Of a DNA stretch of 64,000 nucleotides, positions 29,765 through 38,757 are shown piece after piece (within the stretch, counting starts at the first letter, position 1; each line of letters starts with the position of its first letter). The DNA comes from Mycobacterium sp. DL592 (GTDB lineage: Bacteria > Actinomycetota > Actinomycetes > Mycobacteriales > Mycobacteriaceae). The notes below the pieces were generated by a model. It did no database searches. It had not been told where the DNA came from and was given only the letters and a program-made list of their open reading frames with translations. The position numbers were made by a program, and so were the translations under genes. Location: contig NZ_CP050192.1 of assembly GCF_011694515.1 (NCBI RefSeq), positions 1,681,399 through 1,745,398 on the forward strand, written 5' to 3'.

Positions 29765-30643
29765 GTGACTGAAACCCCGGCACGCCCGGCCCCGCTGTTC
29801 GCCGACATCGACGATGTCTCCAAGCGACTGGCCGAGACCGGCTACCTGCCCGACACCGCGACGGCCACCGCGGTGTTCCTCGCCGACCGGCTCGGCAAGC
29901 CGCTGCTGGTGGAAGGCCCGGCAGGCGTCGGTAAGACCGAACTGGCCCGCGCTGTCGCACAGTGCACCGGCTCGGGCCTGGTGCGGCTGCAGTGCTACGA
30001 AGGGGTCGACGAGGCGCGGGCCCTCTACGAGTGGAACCACGCCAAGCAAATCCTGCGGATGCAGTCCGGGGCCAATGACTGGGATCAGGCCAAGACCGAC
30101 ATCTTCAGCGAAGAGTTCCTGCTGTCCCGCCCGCTGCTGACCGCCATCCGGCGCACCGAGCCCACAGTGCTGCTGATCGACGAGACAGACAAGGCCGACA
30201 TCGAGATCGAAGGCCTGTTGCTCGAGGTGCTCTCCGACTTCGCGGTCACCGTGCCCGAACTGGGCACCATCACCGCATCGCGCACCCCGTTCGTCGTGCT
30301 GACCTCCAACGCCACCCGCGAACTCTCCGAGGCGCTCAAACGACGCTGCCTGTTCCTGCACATCGACTTCCCCGACCCCGACCTCGAGCGGCGCATCCTG
30401 CTGTCCCGGGTCCCGGAGCTGCCCGAGTCGCTGGCCGCCGAGCTGGTCCGCATCATCGGCGTGCTGCGCGGCATGCAGCTCAAGAAGCTGCCGTCGGTCG
30501 CCGAGACCATCGACTGGGGCCGCACCATCCTGGCGTTGGGCCTGGACACCATCGACGACGCCACCATCGCCGCCACCATGGGCGTGGTACTCAAACACCA
30601 GTCCGACCAGCAGCGCGCGGCCGGCGAGCTCCGGCTCAACTAG
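29765..30643 (+). CDS. MoxR family AAA+ ATPase
   Basis: A 292-residue AAA+ ATPase. Walker A GPAGVGKTE is at residues 51-59 and Walker B VLLIDETDK around 134-142. MoxR ATPases act as chaperones with a VWA-domain partner to activate enzyme complexes such as CO dehydrogenase (CoxD/CoxE pair). The partner is the next gene, 11 bases downstream. GTG 29765 is preceded by AGGAGA. It matches Rv2426c; the client protein is unknown. Confidence 0.92.
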   Translation: MTETPARPAPLFADIDDVSKRLAETGYLPDTATATAVFLADRLGKPLLVEGPAGVGKTELARAVAQCTGSGLVRLQCYEGVDEARALYEWNHAKQILRMQSGANDWDQAKTDIFSEEFLLSRPLLTAIRRTEPTVLLIDETDKADIEIEGLLLEVLSDFAVTVPELGTITASRTPFVVLTSNATRELSEALKRRCLFLHIDFPDPDLERRILLSRVPELPESLAAELVRIIGVLRGMQLKKLPSVAETIDWGRTILALGLDTIDDATIAATMGVVLKHQSDQQRAAGELRLN

Positions 30644-30654
30644 GGAGTCAGCAG

Positions 30655-32100
30655 ATGGCCGTCCGCAGGGTCCGCCCCCCACAGCCGCTGGCGCCGTATG
30701 GCCTGCCCGGCCATCTGGTCGGCTTCGTCGAAGCGCTTCGCGCGCAGGGTATTTCGGTCGGGCCCTCGGAGACTGTCGATGCCGGGCGGGTGCTCACCGT
30801 CTTGGGCCTCGGCGACCGCCAGGCCCTGCGGGAAGGGTTGGCGTGCGCGGTGTTACGCCGGGCCGACCACCGCGAAACCTATGACGCCATGTTCGACCTG
30901 TGGTGGCCGGCCGCCCTGGGCGGGCGAACCGTTCTGGTCGACGAAGACGCCGACGACGACACGCCCGAAGGGCTGCCGCCCGAGGACGTCGACGCCATGC
31001 GCGAGATGCTGCTGCAATTGCTGGCCGACAACCCCGAGATCGGCGACATGGACGACCGGCTGGTCGCGATGATCGCCCAGATCGTCGAGGCCTACGGCCG
31101 ATACACCTCCAGCCGTGGCCCGTCGTACTCGTCGTATCAGGCGCTCAAGGCCATGGGCCTCGACGAGCTGGAGGGCCGGCTGCTGGCCGGGTTGCTGGCC
31201 CCGCACGGCGACGATCCCAGCCCCACCCAGGAGCAGATCGCCAAAGCGCTTGCCGCGCAGAAGATTCAGCAGCTTCGCCGGCTGGTCGAAAGTGAGACCA
31301 AACGGCGCACCGCCGAACAGCTCGGCCGCGAACATGTGCAGATGTACGGCATCCCGCAGCTGGCCGAGAACGTCGAATTCCTGCGGGCATCCGGCGATCA
31401 GCTGCGCCAGATGCGCAAGACCGTCCAGCCGTTGGCCCGGATGCTGGCCACCCGGCTGGCGGCCAAACGGCGGCGCCACCGGGCCGGGTCGATCGACCTG
31501 CGCAAGACGCTGCGCAAGTCGATGTCCACCGGCGGTGTGCCGATCGACGTGGTGTTGCGCAAGCCGCGCCCGGCCCGCCCGGAGCTTGTGGTGCTGTGCG
31601 ACGTGTCCGGCTCGGTGGCCGGGTTCAGCCACTTCACCCTGCTGTTGGTGCACGCGCTGCGCCAGCAGTTCTCCCGGGTGCGGGTGTTCGCCTTCATCGA
31701 CACCACCGACGAGGTGACCCACCTGTTCGGCCCCGACGCCGACCTCGCGGTGGCCATCCAGCGGATCACCCGCGAGGCCGGGGTCTACACCCGCGACGGC
31801 CACTCCGACTACGGCAACGCGTTCGTGTCGTTCACCGAGAACTTCCACAACGTGCTCTCCCCACGCACGTCGCTGCTGGTACTCGGCGACGGTCGCACCA
31901 ACTACCGCAACCCCGCGACCGACGTCCTAGCCCGCATGGTCAGCGCCAGCCGCCACGCGCACTGGCTCAACCCCGAACCACGTCATCTGTGGGGCAGCGG
32001 CGATTCCGCGGTGCCGCGCTACGAGGACGTCATCACCATGCACGAATGCCGGTCGGCCAAGCAGCTGGCGGCCGTGGTCGATCAGCTCCTGCCGGTCTAG
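30655..32100 (+). CDS. VWA domain-containing CoxE-like protein
   Basis: A 481-residue protein with a charged N-terminal helical region and a C-terminal VWA (CoxE-type) domain. The metal-ion-dependent adhesion site DVSGS is at residues 316-320, with the Thr and Asp ligands further on. It pairs with the MoxR ATPase upstream, as Rv2425c does with Rv2426c. The two probably form a chaperone that remodels or loads a metalloenzyme. Its stop overlaps the stop of the convergent PE-PPE gene by four bases. Confidence 0.88.
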   Translation: MAVRRVRPPQPLAPYGLPGHLVGFVEALRAQGISVGPSETVDAGRVLTVLGLGDRQALREGLACAVLRRADHRETYDAMFDLWWPAALGGRTVLVDEDADDDTPEGLPPEDVDAMREMLLQLLADNPEIGDMDDRLVAMIAQIVEAYGRYTSSRGPSYSSYQALKAMGLDELEGRLLAGLLAPHGDDPSPTQEQIAKALAAQKIQQLRRLVESETKRRTAEQLGREHVQMYGIPQLAENVEFLRASGDQLRQMRKTVQPLARMLATRLAAKRRRHRAGSIDLRKTLRKSMSTGGVPIDVVLRKPRPARPELVVLCDVSGSVAGFSHFTLLLVHALRQQFSRVRVFAFIDTTDEVTHLFGPDADLAVAIQRITREAGVYTRDGHSDYGNAFVSFTENFHNVLSPRTSLLVLGDGRTNYRNPATDVLARMVSASRHAHWLNPEPRHLWGSGDSAVPRYEDVITMHECRSAKQLAAVVDQLLPV

Positions 32101-33266
32101 TCGGCGCGCGCCGCCCTGGCGCTGCCCCCGGTGGTCCTCGCTCCCGCGCTGTGGCCAGGCGCCTGGCCGGCCGAGGGCGTCGAGTCTGCGGCCGCGGGCT
32201 TTGGGGCGTGCGCCGTCGTGGCGGCGGGCTTGGCGGTGCGGGCCGTTCGCGCATTCTGGACCGCGCTGCGGATCGCCTGGGCCGGTGACGCCACCGCGGG
32301 AGGGTTGGCGACGGCGGCCGAACCGGCTGGTGGAACCCACTGGGCCTGGGTCGGCCGGTTGTAGTCGGTGCGGTCGTAGCCCTGCTCGATGATCGGCCGC
32401 AGAGCCGAGTCCCAGGAGTTGAGCAGCGACTCGGGCAGGACGCCGGTCAGGGGCATCAACAGTGGCAGCCGCGGTGTGCGGACCAGGTAGTAGGTGGTGT
32501 TGCTGTGCTGTTGGTAGTACATGCTGTCGCCGCTGGCTTTGGCGGCTGCGAGGTCGGCTGCGGTGAGCTCGGTCTGGGTTCGGCCGTGGATGTAGATCAT
32601 GCCCAGGACGGCATTGGCGGTGGCCAGCAGGTTCAGCGGGCGGGTCGGGAAGTCGGCCCAGCCGTCGTACTGGCGTGCGACGTCGATCGTCGGATCGCCG
32701 TTGTCGGGCGTGGCGCCGCTGAACGTGACGTTGAGGATCGGAATGTGCAGTCCGTTGAAACGGGCCAGCACGCCGCCGTTGGGTCGGCTGGGGTTCTCGA
32801 CGAGGACGAAGGTGTTGCCGGTCCCGCCGGGGTGTTCGGCCTTGTACTGCGATGCCACCACCGCCCCCTGGGACAGCCCGAAGACGACGTTGCCGGTGGG
32901 GTTGCGGGCGTCTAGGTTCGCCACGCCCTGGGCGACGGAGTCGTTCCACGTCAGGTCGAAGATGAGACCGTGTGAGACAGGCCAGAATCCGGCGTTGTAA
33001 TCGACGTTGCCCGCCGGCGTGGGCGGATCTGAGGGAGTCCCGGTGCCGTCGAGGACGCGACCGATGAAGGCGCGGTACTCGGCGTCGGTGGGTGTCCAGC
33101 CGATGTTGGTCCCACGCAGATAGGTCACGGTGGCCGCCGCAAGCTGGGGAACGCTCGACACCGTCGGGGTCAATCCGACGACCACGGCAGCGACGGCCGC
33201 AGTCACACCGGTCAGCGCGCCGCCCAACGTCATTGCCGCTTTGCCGCCACCCGTCGAGCCGCGCAT
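32097..33266 (-). CDS. Exported PE-PPE domain (serine esterase-like) protein
   Basis: A 389-residue protein without a PE or PPE N-terminus but with the PE-PPE alpha/beta-hydrolase domain (about residues 48-280). The nucleophile is Ser132 in GLSQG. A hydrophobic N-terminal segment (residues 12-35) ends in TVSSVPQLAAA and probably acts as a signal or anchor. The last 100 residues are alanine-, proline- and threonine-rich. Related mycobacterial enzymes have esterase or acyltransferase activity on the cell envelope. ATG 33266 is preceded by GAAGGGGGT. Confidence 0.85.
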   Translation of the reverse strand: MRGSTGGGKAAMTLGGALTGVTAAVAAVVVGLTPTVSSVPQLAAATVTYLRGTNIGWTPTDAEYRAFIGRVLDGTGTPSDPPTPAGNVDYNAGFWPVSHGLIFDLTWNDSVAQGVANLDARNPTGNVVFGLSQGAVVASQYKAEHPGGTGNTFVLVENPSRPNGGVLARFNGLHIPILNVTFSGATPDNGDPTIDVARQYDGWADFPTRPLNLLATANAVLGMIYIHGRTQTELTAADLAAAKASGDSMYYQQHSNTTYYLVRTPRLPLLMPLTGVLPESLLNSWDSALRPIIEQGYDRTDYNRPTQAQWVPPAGSAAVANPPAVASPAQAIRSAVQNARTARTAKPAATTAHAPKPAAADSTPSAGQAPGHSAGARTTGGSARAARAD

Positions 33267-33391
33267 CCGATACCCCCTTCTCCGAGCCGGATCGTAACCC
33301 GAGCGCCATGGCGCCATAGCCGGTTCGGCTTTGCTGCCGTGTCGCGACCGGTCGGCGCCGCGAGCACCGCGACCCGCCCGGCGGCCTCCCG

Positions 33392-33397
33392 TAAGCT
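33392..33397 (+). promoter_or_regulatory. nadD -10 element, leaderless
   Basis: TAAGCT fits the TANNNT pattern and lies 8 bases before the nadD GTG at 33406. Confidence 0.4.
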
Positions 33398-33405
33398 GGT
33401 CAATC

Positions 33406-34053
33406 GTGGTTTCCTCGGCTCGGCGCAGGATCGGAGTGATGGGCGGGACGTTCGATCCCGTCCACAACGGTCACCTCGTTGCCGCCAGTGAGGTGGCTGA
33501 TCTGTTCGAGCTCGACGAAGTGGTGTTCGTTCCCACCGGGCAGCCCTGGCAGAAGTCCCGCGACGTGACCCCGGCCGAGGACCGCTACCTGATGACCGTC
33601 ATCGCGACGGCGGCCAACCCGCGGTTCTCGGTCAGCCGGGTCGACATCGATCGGGGCGGACCCACCTACACCAACGACACCCTGCGGGATCTGCGCGCAC
33701 TGAACCCGGATGCCGACCTGTACTTCATCACCGGCGCCGACGCGTTGGCCTCGATCCTGTCCTGGCAGAACTGGGAGGAGCTGTTCGCCCTGGCCACGTT
33801 CATCGGTGTCAGCCGACCTGGGTACGAGCTCAATGGTCAGCACATCGTCGCCGCATTTGACCAGCTGCCCGAAGAGGCACTGAACCTGGTCGAGGTGCCG
33901 GCGCTGGCGATCTCGTCCACTGACTGCCGCATCCGCGCCGCCAAGAACCGGCCGATCTGGTACCTGGTGCCCGACGGCGTCGTGCAGTACGTCGCCAAAC
34001 GCGGCCTCTACCGCGAACATCGAGGGGAAAACCATCATGCCCGCGTCCGCTGA
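33406..34053 (+). CDS. nadD: Nicotinate-nucleotide adenylyltransferase
   Basis: A 215-residue nucleotidyltransferase. The N-terminal [11 protein letters not shown] (residues 13-23) holds the T/HxGH motif, and ISSTDCR is the C-terminal ISSTxxR signature. It adenylates nicotinate mononucleotide to deamido-NAD. GTG 33406 gives a length close to the M. tuberculosis enzyme (211 residues). The end overlaps the rsfS start by 17 bases, so the two are coupled. Confidence 0.94.
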   Translation: MVSSARRRIGVMGGTFDPVHNGHLVAASEVADLFELDEVVFVPTGQPWQKSRDVTPAEDRYLMTVIATAANPRFSVSRVDIDRGGPTYTNDTLRDLRALNPDADLYFITGADALASILSWQNWEELFALATFIGVSRPGYELNGQHIVAAFDQLPEEALNLVEVPALAISSTDCRIRAAKNRPIWYLVPDGVVQYVAKRGLYREHRGENHHARVR

Positions 34054-34432
34054 AGCCATCGCGATGGCCACCATCGCCGCCCGAGCTGCGGCGGCCAAAC
34101 TCGCCCAGGATGTCGTCGTCATCGACGTCTCGGGACAGCTCGTCATCACCGACCTCTTCGTGATCGCATCGGCTGCCAACGACCGGCAGGTAAGCGCCAT
34201 CGTCGACGAGATCGAGGAGAAGATGCGGTTGGCCGGCTACAAGCCCGCCCGTCGGGAAGGCACCCGCGAAGGCCGCTGGGTGCTGTTGGACTACGTCGAC
34301 ATCGTGGTGCACATCCAGCATCAGGACGAACGCAACTTCTATGCGCTCGACCGGCTGTGGCGGGACTGCCCGCTGGTGGAGGTCGACCTGGACGAGGCGT
34401 CCGCCGACCCGCAGACCGGCGCGGCGCCGTGA
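34037..34432 (+). CDS. rsfS: Ribosomal silencing factor
   Basis: A 131-residue RsfS (DUF143/Iojap) protein. The core [21 protein letters not shown] and the segment [14 protein letters not shown] are characteristic. It binds L14 on the 50S subunit and blocks joining with the 30S in starved cells. RBS GAGGGGAAAA precedes ATG 34037. The stop overlaps the next gene's GTG start by GTGA. Confidence 0.95.
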   Translation: MPASAEAIAMATIAARAAAAKLAQDVVVIDVSGQLVITDLFVIASAANDRQVSAIVDEIEEKMRLAGYKPARREGTREGRWVLLDYVDIVVHIQHQDERNFYALDRLWRDCPLVEVDLDEASADPQTGAAP

Positions 34433-35097
34433 GGGTGCGCCGACTGGTCATGTTGCGGCACGGCCAGACCGAGTACAACGCCGGTAGCCGGATGCAGGGC
34501 CAGCTTGACACCGAACTGACCGACCTCGGCCGGGCCCAGGCGGTCGCTGCCGCCGAGGTGCTCGCCAAGCGGCAGCCGCTGCTGATCGTCTCGTCGGATC
34601 TGCGGCGCGCCTACGACACCGCCGTCGCGCTCAGCGAGCGCACGGCGCTGCCGGTCAACGTCGACATCCGGCTGCGCGAAACCCACCTCGGTGACTGGCA
34701 GGGGCTGACCCACCATCAGGTGGATGCCACCGCCCCCGGTGCGCGCATCGCATGGCGCGACGACGCCACCTGGGCCCCGCACGGTGGCGAGAGCCGTATC
34801 GACGTCGCTGACCGAAGCCGGCCGTTGGTCGCCGAACTCGTTGCGGCTGAGCCAGAATGGGGGCTCGACGAGCCTGACCGGCCGGTGGTGCTGGTCGCCC
34901 ATGGCGGGCTCATCGCGGCCCTCACCGCAGCGCTGCTGGACCTTCCCGTCGACAGCTGGCCGGTGCTCGGCGGCATGGGCAATGCGAGCTGGGTGCAGTT
35001 GTCCGGGCACAGCGCCGACGACGCGCCGTTCGCCGATATCCGGTGGCGCCTGGATGTGTGGAACGCCTCGGCCCAGGTGGCCAACGATGTCCTCTGA
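34429..35097 (+). CDS. gpgP: Glucosyl-3-phosphoglycerate phosphatase
   Basis: A 222-residue histidine phosphatase. The catalytic RHG is at residues 10-12 (LRHGQTEYN), and a second catalytic His is in [10 protein letters not shown]. In M. tuberculosis Rv2419c this enzyme removes phosphate from glucosyl-3-phosphoglycerate, the second step of methylglucose lipopolysaccharide synthesis. GTG 34429 overlaps the rsfS stop. octT, a later step of the same pathway, begins inside the end of this gene (11-base overlap). Confidence 0.92.
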   Translation: MRVRRLVMLRHGQTEYNAGSRMQGQLDTELTDLGRAQAVAAAEVLAKRQPLLIVSSDLRRAYDTAVALSERTALPVNVDIRLRETHLGDWQGLTHHQVDATAPGARIAWRDDATWAPHGGESRIDVADRSRPLVAELVAAEPEWGLDEPDRPVVLVAHGGLIAALTAALLDLPVDSWPVLGGMGNASWVQLSGHSADDAPFADIRWRLDVWNASAQVANDVL

Positions 35098-35893
35098 ACG
35101 ACCAAGTCCATCCCCGGGTCGCTCCGCTCCTGCCCGCCCAAGTCCATCCCCGGGTCGCTCCGCTCCTGCCCGCCGGGCCCTGCTGGTCTTCGCCGACTCG
35201 CTGTCCTACTACGGCCCGCAGGGCGGTCTTCCCTCCGACGACCCGAGGATCTGGCCCAATATTGTTGCCGCCCAGCTGGGTTGGGACCTGGAGCTGATCG
35301 GCCGCATCGGCTGGACGTCGCGCGACGTGTGGTGGGCGGCCACCCAGGACCCGCGGGCATGGGCGGCGCTGCCGCGTGCCGGTGCGGTGGTGTTTGCCAC
35401 CAGCGGCATGGACTCGCTGCCGTCACCGCTGCCGACCGCGCTGCGTGAACTCATCCGCTATGTCCGCCCCGCCGTGCTGCGGCGCTGGGTGCGCGACGGA
35501 TACGGCTGGCTACAGCCCCGCCTGTCGCCGATCGCTCGGCCCGCACTGCCGCCGAACCTGACCGTCGAATATCTCGAAATGACGCGAGCTGCAATCGATT
35601 TCAACAGACCGGGCATACCTGTGGTGGCATCGCTGCCGTCGGTGCACATCGCCGACACCTACGGCCATGCCCACCACGGGCGCCGCGGCACCGTCAAGGC
35701 CATCACCGAATGGGCCGACCAGCACGGGATTGCGCTGGTCGACCTGAAAGAAGCGGTCGCCGAGGAGGTCCTGGCCGGGCGGGGAAACCCCGACGGCATC
35801 CACTGGAACTTCGAGGCGCACCGGCGGGTCGCCGAACTGATGCTCAAAGCGCTCGCCGAAGTCGGTGTGCCGCCCGAGAAATCACTCGACTGA
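35087..35893 (+). CDS. octT: Octanoyltransferase of methylglucose lipopolysaccharide synthesis (SGNH fold)
   Basis: A 268-residue SGNH-hydrolase-like enzyme, the counterpart of Rv2418c, which octanoylates diglucosylglycerate. The first block is [10 protein letters not shown] (Ser of the GDS-like motif) and the last is [15 protein letters not shown] with the catalytic Asp/His. The first 30 residues are unusual: they are a 12-residue unit [12 protein letters not shown] present twice, coded by a 36-bp perfect tandem repeat. No other start codon lies between the repeat and the enzyme core, so the repeat seems to be part of the protein. It overlaps gpgP by 11 bases. Confidence 0.85.
   Translation: MSSERPSPSPGRSAPARPSPSPGRSAPARRALLVFADSLSYYGPQGGLPSDDPRIWPNIVAAQLGWDLELIGRIGWTSRDVWWAATQDPRAWAALPRAGAVVFATSGMDSLPSPLPTALRELIRYVRPAVLRRWVRDGYGWLQPRLSPIARPALPPNLTVEYLEMTRAAIDFNRPGIPVVASLPSVHIADTYGHAHHGRRGTVKAITEWADQHGIALVDLKEAVAEEVLAGRGNPDGIHWNFEAHRRVAELMLKALAEVGVPPEKSLD
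35102..35173 (+). repeat. 36-bp perfect tandem repeat at the 5' end of octT
   Basis: Two identical adjacent copies, 35102-35137 and 35138-35173. The unit length of 36 keeps the octT frame and gives two 12-residue Ser/Pro/Arg repeats. Part of each unit (35111-35138 in copy 1) matches bases 6662-6689 in reverse orientation. The GC-rich unit looks like a dispersed mycobacterial element that entered the gene and then duplicated. Confidence 0.85.
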
Positions 35894-35896
35894 CCC

Positions 35897-36742
35897 ATGG
35901 CCGTCGTCGTGGTGACCGACTCGTCGGCCCGGCTGCCCGCCGGTGACGTCGACGAGTGGAGTATCCACGTTGTGCCCCTCCATATTCTGGTCGACGGTGC
36001 CGATCTGCGCGACGGCAGCGACGAGATCCCGCCGGATCTCTACCAGCGCGGCCACGTCACCACGGCTGGCGCCACGCCCGCCGAGCTGACCGCGGCCTAC
36101 CGTCAAGCGCTGGCCGACAGCGGGGGAGACGGTGTGGTGGCCGTGCACATCTCTGGGGCGCTGTCGAGCACGCTGGGCGCCGCCGAATATGCGGCGGGGG
36201 AGTTCGGGGGATCAGTCCGCGTGGTCGACTCGAAGTCGACGGCGATGGGTACCGGATTCGTCGCACTGGCGGCCGCCCGTGCGGCACGGGCCGGACTCGA
36301 TCTGGATGCCGTTGTCGCACAGGCTGAGTCGACGGTGCAGCGGGTGCACGGCTACATCGTGGTGCACCGGTTGGAGAATCTGCGGCGCAGTGGCCGGATC
36401 GGGACGGCGGCATCGTGGTTGGGTACCGCACTGGCGCTCAAGCCGCTGCTGCGGATTGACGAAAACGGCCAGCTGGTCCTGGTCCAACGGGTCAGGACCG
36501 CCTCCAAGGCGCTCGCGGCGATGGTGGAACAGGTGCTCGCGGCGGTCGGGGAACACCGGGCCAGGTTGGCTGTGCATCACATCGACAATCCTGACGCCGC
36601 GGCCGATCTCGCCGCGACGCTGGCCGCGGCCTTACCCGGCTGCGGACCCGCCGTGATCACCGATCTCGGTCCGGTGATCGGCGTGCATGTCGGCAGCGGC
36701 GCGGTGGGTGTCGTTGCGGCGGTGGAGGAACCGCAGCCCTGA
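35897..36742 (+). CDS. DegV family fatty-acid-binding protein
   Basis: A 281-residue DegV protein beginning VVVVTDSSARLPAG, with the conserved HISGALSSTLGAAEYA segment around residue 80 and LKPLLRI later. DegV proteins bind a fatty acid between two domains and, in some bacteria, hand it to fatty acid kinase. It is the last member of the nadD-rsfS-gpgP-octT set, 3 bases after octT, in the same order as Rv2421c-Rv2417c. Confidence 0.92.
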   Translation: MAVVVVTDSSARLPAGDVDEWSIHVVPLHILVDGADLRDGSDEIPPDLYQRGHVTTAGATPAELTAAYRQALADSGGDGVVAVHISGALSSTLGAAEYAAGEFGGSVRVVDSKSTAMGTGFVALAAARAARAGLDLDAVVAQAESTVQRVHGYIVVHRLENLRRSGRIGTAASWLGTALALKPLLRIDENGQLVLVQRVRTASKALAAMVEQVLAAVGEHRARLAVHHIDNPDAAADLAATLAAALPGCGPAVITDLGPVIGVHVGSGAVGVVAAVEEPQP

Positions 36743-36744
36743 GC

Positions 36745-37803
36745 TCAGAGCGCGGCGAACCGCCCGGTCACCGGGGGCAGGTCGGCCAGCGTCACGATGC
36801 CCGGTGCGGCGGCGACCACCGCGGGGACCGCATTGGTCACCGGCATCGCCGTGTAGATCATGCCCAGCCCCATGAAACCCTGCTCCGGCCAGTTCTTCGG
36901 CGGCAGGCAGTGCAGCACCGTGCGCATGTTGGGCACACCGAAGACCTGGATGACGTGACCGTGTTCCAGCGGCTTGGGTGGGGTGACGTGGGAGCCCATG
37001 ATCCAGTTGAATCCGACGCTGACCACATTGCGGTCCCCGACCCAGCCGCGGTGGTAGCCGTACACGCCGCCGACGGTGCCCTCCGGGATCGTCATGAACC
37101 CGAGGTCGGAGTCCCCGGTCGCCGGGGTGAAGGTGACGTCGAAGGTCATCCGGTCGAGGTCGGCGCCGATCGCGTCGGCCATCATCGCCGCAGACTCGGC
37201 GAACACCTCGCTTTCCCGGCGCACGCTCTCGGCCAGGCCCGGGGTGTCGGGGTCGCAACCGAACCCCATCGCGGCCTGGGTGCCCGCGGACTCGTAGGTC
37301 GAGCAGTCCACTGACTCGGTGATGCGGATCTCGTCGACACGTTCGCATGCGCCGGAGAGCACCATTCCCACCATGTTGGTCATGCCGGGATGGGCGCCGC
37401 TGCCGAAGATCGTGGAATTGCCCTTCTCGCAAGCCTTCCGGATCCGTTCCAGATCCTCCGGGGATTGCTTGCCGCCGGTGATCCAGGCCGCTGAGGCGCA
37501 CACGTTCACGCCGGCCTCGAGCAGCTGCACGAGTTCGTCGACGCTGGGCCACAGCGGGTTGTAGCAGCAGGCGTCCGGTTTGGCTGCCAGCAGCGCGTCG
37601 ATGTCACTGGTCGCCTTGATGCCCGTCGGCTCGGGCCAGCCCGACAGCTCGGCGGCGTCCACTCCGACCTTGTCGGCGCCGTGGGCGTACACCCCGACCA
37701 GTTCCATGTCCGAGCGGCCGATGATGGCGTGCAGGGACCGGCGGCCGATGTTGCCGGTGGTCCATTGGATGACTCGTATCGGCTTGTCGGTGCGTGCGCT
37801 CAT
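36745..37803 (-). CDS. DapB-like NAD(P)-dependent oxidoreductase
   Basis: A 352-residue protein of the dihydrodipicolinate reductase/2,4-diaminopentanoate dehydrogenase-like group common in mycobacteria. It starts with the nucleotide-binding sequence IRVIQWTTGNIGRRSLHAII and has GSGAHPGMTNMVGM in the middle. The physiological substrate is unknown. ATG 37803 follows AGGAGG by 9 bases, which favours it over the ATG at 37854. It occupies the position where M. tuberculosis has eis (Rv2416c), and it is convergent with degV. Confidence 0.85.
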   Translation of the reverse strand: MSARTDKPIRVIQWTTGNIGRRSLHAIIGRSDMELVGVYAHGADKVGVDAAELSGWPEPTGIKATSDIDALLAAKPDACCYNPLWPSVDELVQLLEAGVNVCASAAWITGGKQSPEDLERIRKACEKGNSTIFGSGAHPGMTNMVGMVLSGACERVDEIRITESVDCSTYESAGTQAAMGFGCDPDTPGLAESVRRESEVFAESAAMMADAIGADLDRMTFDVTFTPATGDSDLGFMTIPEGTVGGVYGYHRGWVGDRNVVSVGFNWIMGSHVTPPKPLEHGHVIQVFGVPNMRTVLHCLPPKNWPEQGFMGLGMIYTAMPVTNAVPAVVAAAPGIVTLADLPPVTGRFAAL

Positions 37804-37943
37804 CGGGGCGACCTCCTGGACGTCAGTAGACACTCTCGTCGCTTTGTACACCATGTTCGCCCGGCATTGTGCACAGTCCCGGATTCGTCCACAGCCCGCC
37901 CGGTTCAGCTGCCTGCCGGGCCGTTCGCGTCGGGCGACCGACC

Positions 37944-37949
37944 TAACGT
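37944..37949 (+). promoter_or_regulatory. comEA -10 element, leaderless
   Basis: TAACGT lies 6 bases before ATG 37956, with no ribosome binding site between. Confidence 0.5.
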
Positions 37950-37955
37950 CGCAGC

Positions 37956-38753
37956 ATGGGATCGGAACCGCCGCTGGCCAGCCTGCACCGCCGCCTCGGG
38001 GTCGGCGGGGTCGGTGAGGAGCACGCCGACGATGACGACGAGGACGCCGCCGACCTGCCCAGCTGGATTCCCGACGGGCGACCCGAACGCGGGCGGAAGC
38101 TGGTGGCGGCGATCCGGACCGACCCCGGCCGCGCCGGCGCGCTCGCCATGGGAGTAGTCGCGGTGATCGCCGTGCTCGTCACCGTGGTCACCCTGATGCG
38201 TGACGACTCCGCCCCGGTGATGTCGGCCAAGCTGCCGCCGGTGGAGATGGTGTCCTCGGCGGCTCCGCGTTCCGGGGCGGCGGCACCGACGGGGCCCGTC
38301 GTCGTCAGTGTCGTCGGCCTCGTGACCAAACCCGGTCTGGTCACCCTGGCCCCCGATGCGCGGATCGCCGACGCGGTCTCGGCCGCCGGCGGCGCACTCG
38401 ACGGTGCTGATCTGCTCGGACTCAATCTGGCCCGCCATGTGGTCGACGGCGAGCAGGTTGTCGTCGGCATCACCATGCCTGCCGGCCAGCCCGACGCTCT
38501 GGGCAGCTCGGTCAGCGGCGGCCCGGCCACCTCGGGTCCGCCGGCGGCCGCAGCCCCCTCGGCGCCGCTGGACCTGAACACCGCCAGCGCCGAGCAACTC
38601 GACACCCTGCCCGGCATCGGGCCGGTGATGGCGGCGGCCATCGTGGCCTGGCGCGAGACCAACGGAAAGTTCACCAGTGTCGACCAACTTGGCGAGGTGG
38701 ACGGGATCGGCACGGCGCGGCTGGAGAAGCTGCGGAGCCTGGTCCGGGTCTGA
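37956..38753 (+). CDS. ComEA family DNA-binding protein
   Basis: A 265-residue membrane-anchored protein. One transmembrane segment (about residues 65-85, GALAMGVVAVIAVLVTVV) is followed by an SLBB-type domain (about 110-170), a proline/alanine linker and a C-terminal helix-hairpin-helix pair (LNTASAEQLDTLPGIGPVMA and the final HhH). In naturally competent bacteria ComEA binds incoming DNA outside the membrane. It corresponds to Rv2415c. The comEC gene follows at once; uptake activity in mycobacteria is unproven. Confidence 0.88.
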   Translation: MGSEPPLASLHRRLGVGGVGEEHADDDDEDAADLPSWIPDGRPERGRKLVAAIRTDPGRAGALAMGVVAVIAVLVTVVTLMRDDSAPVMSAKLPPVEMVSSAAPRSGAAAPTGPVVVSVVGLVTKPGLVTLAPDARIADAVSAAGGALDGADLLGLNLARHVVDGEQVVVGITMPAGQPDALGSSVSGGPATSGPPAAAAPSAPLDLNTASAEQLDTLPGIGPVMAAAIVAWRETNGKFTSVDQLGEVDGIGTARLEKLRSLVRV

Positions 38754-38757
38754 CCAC

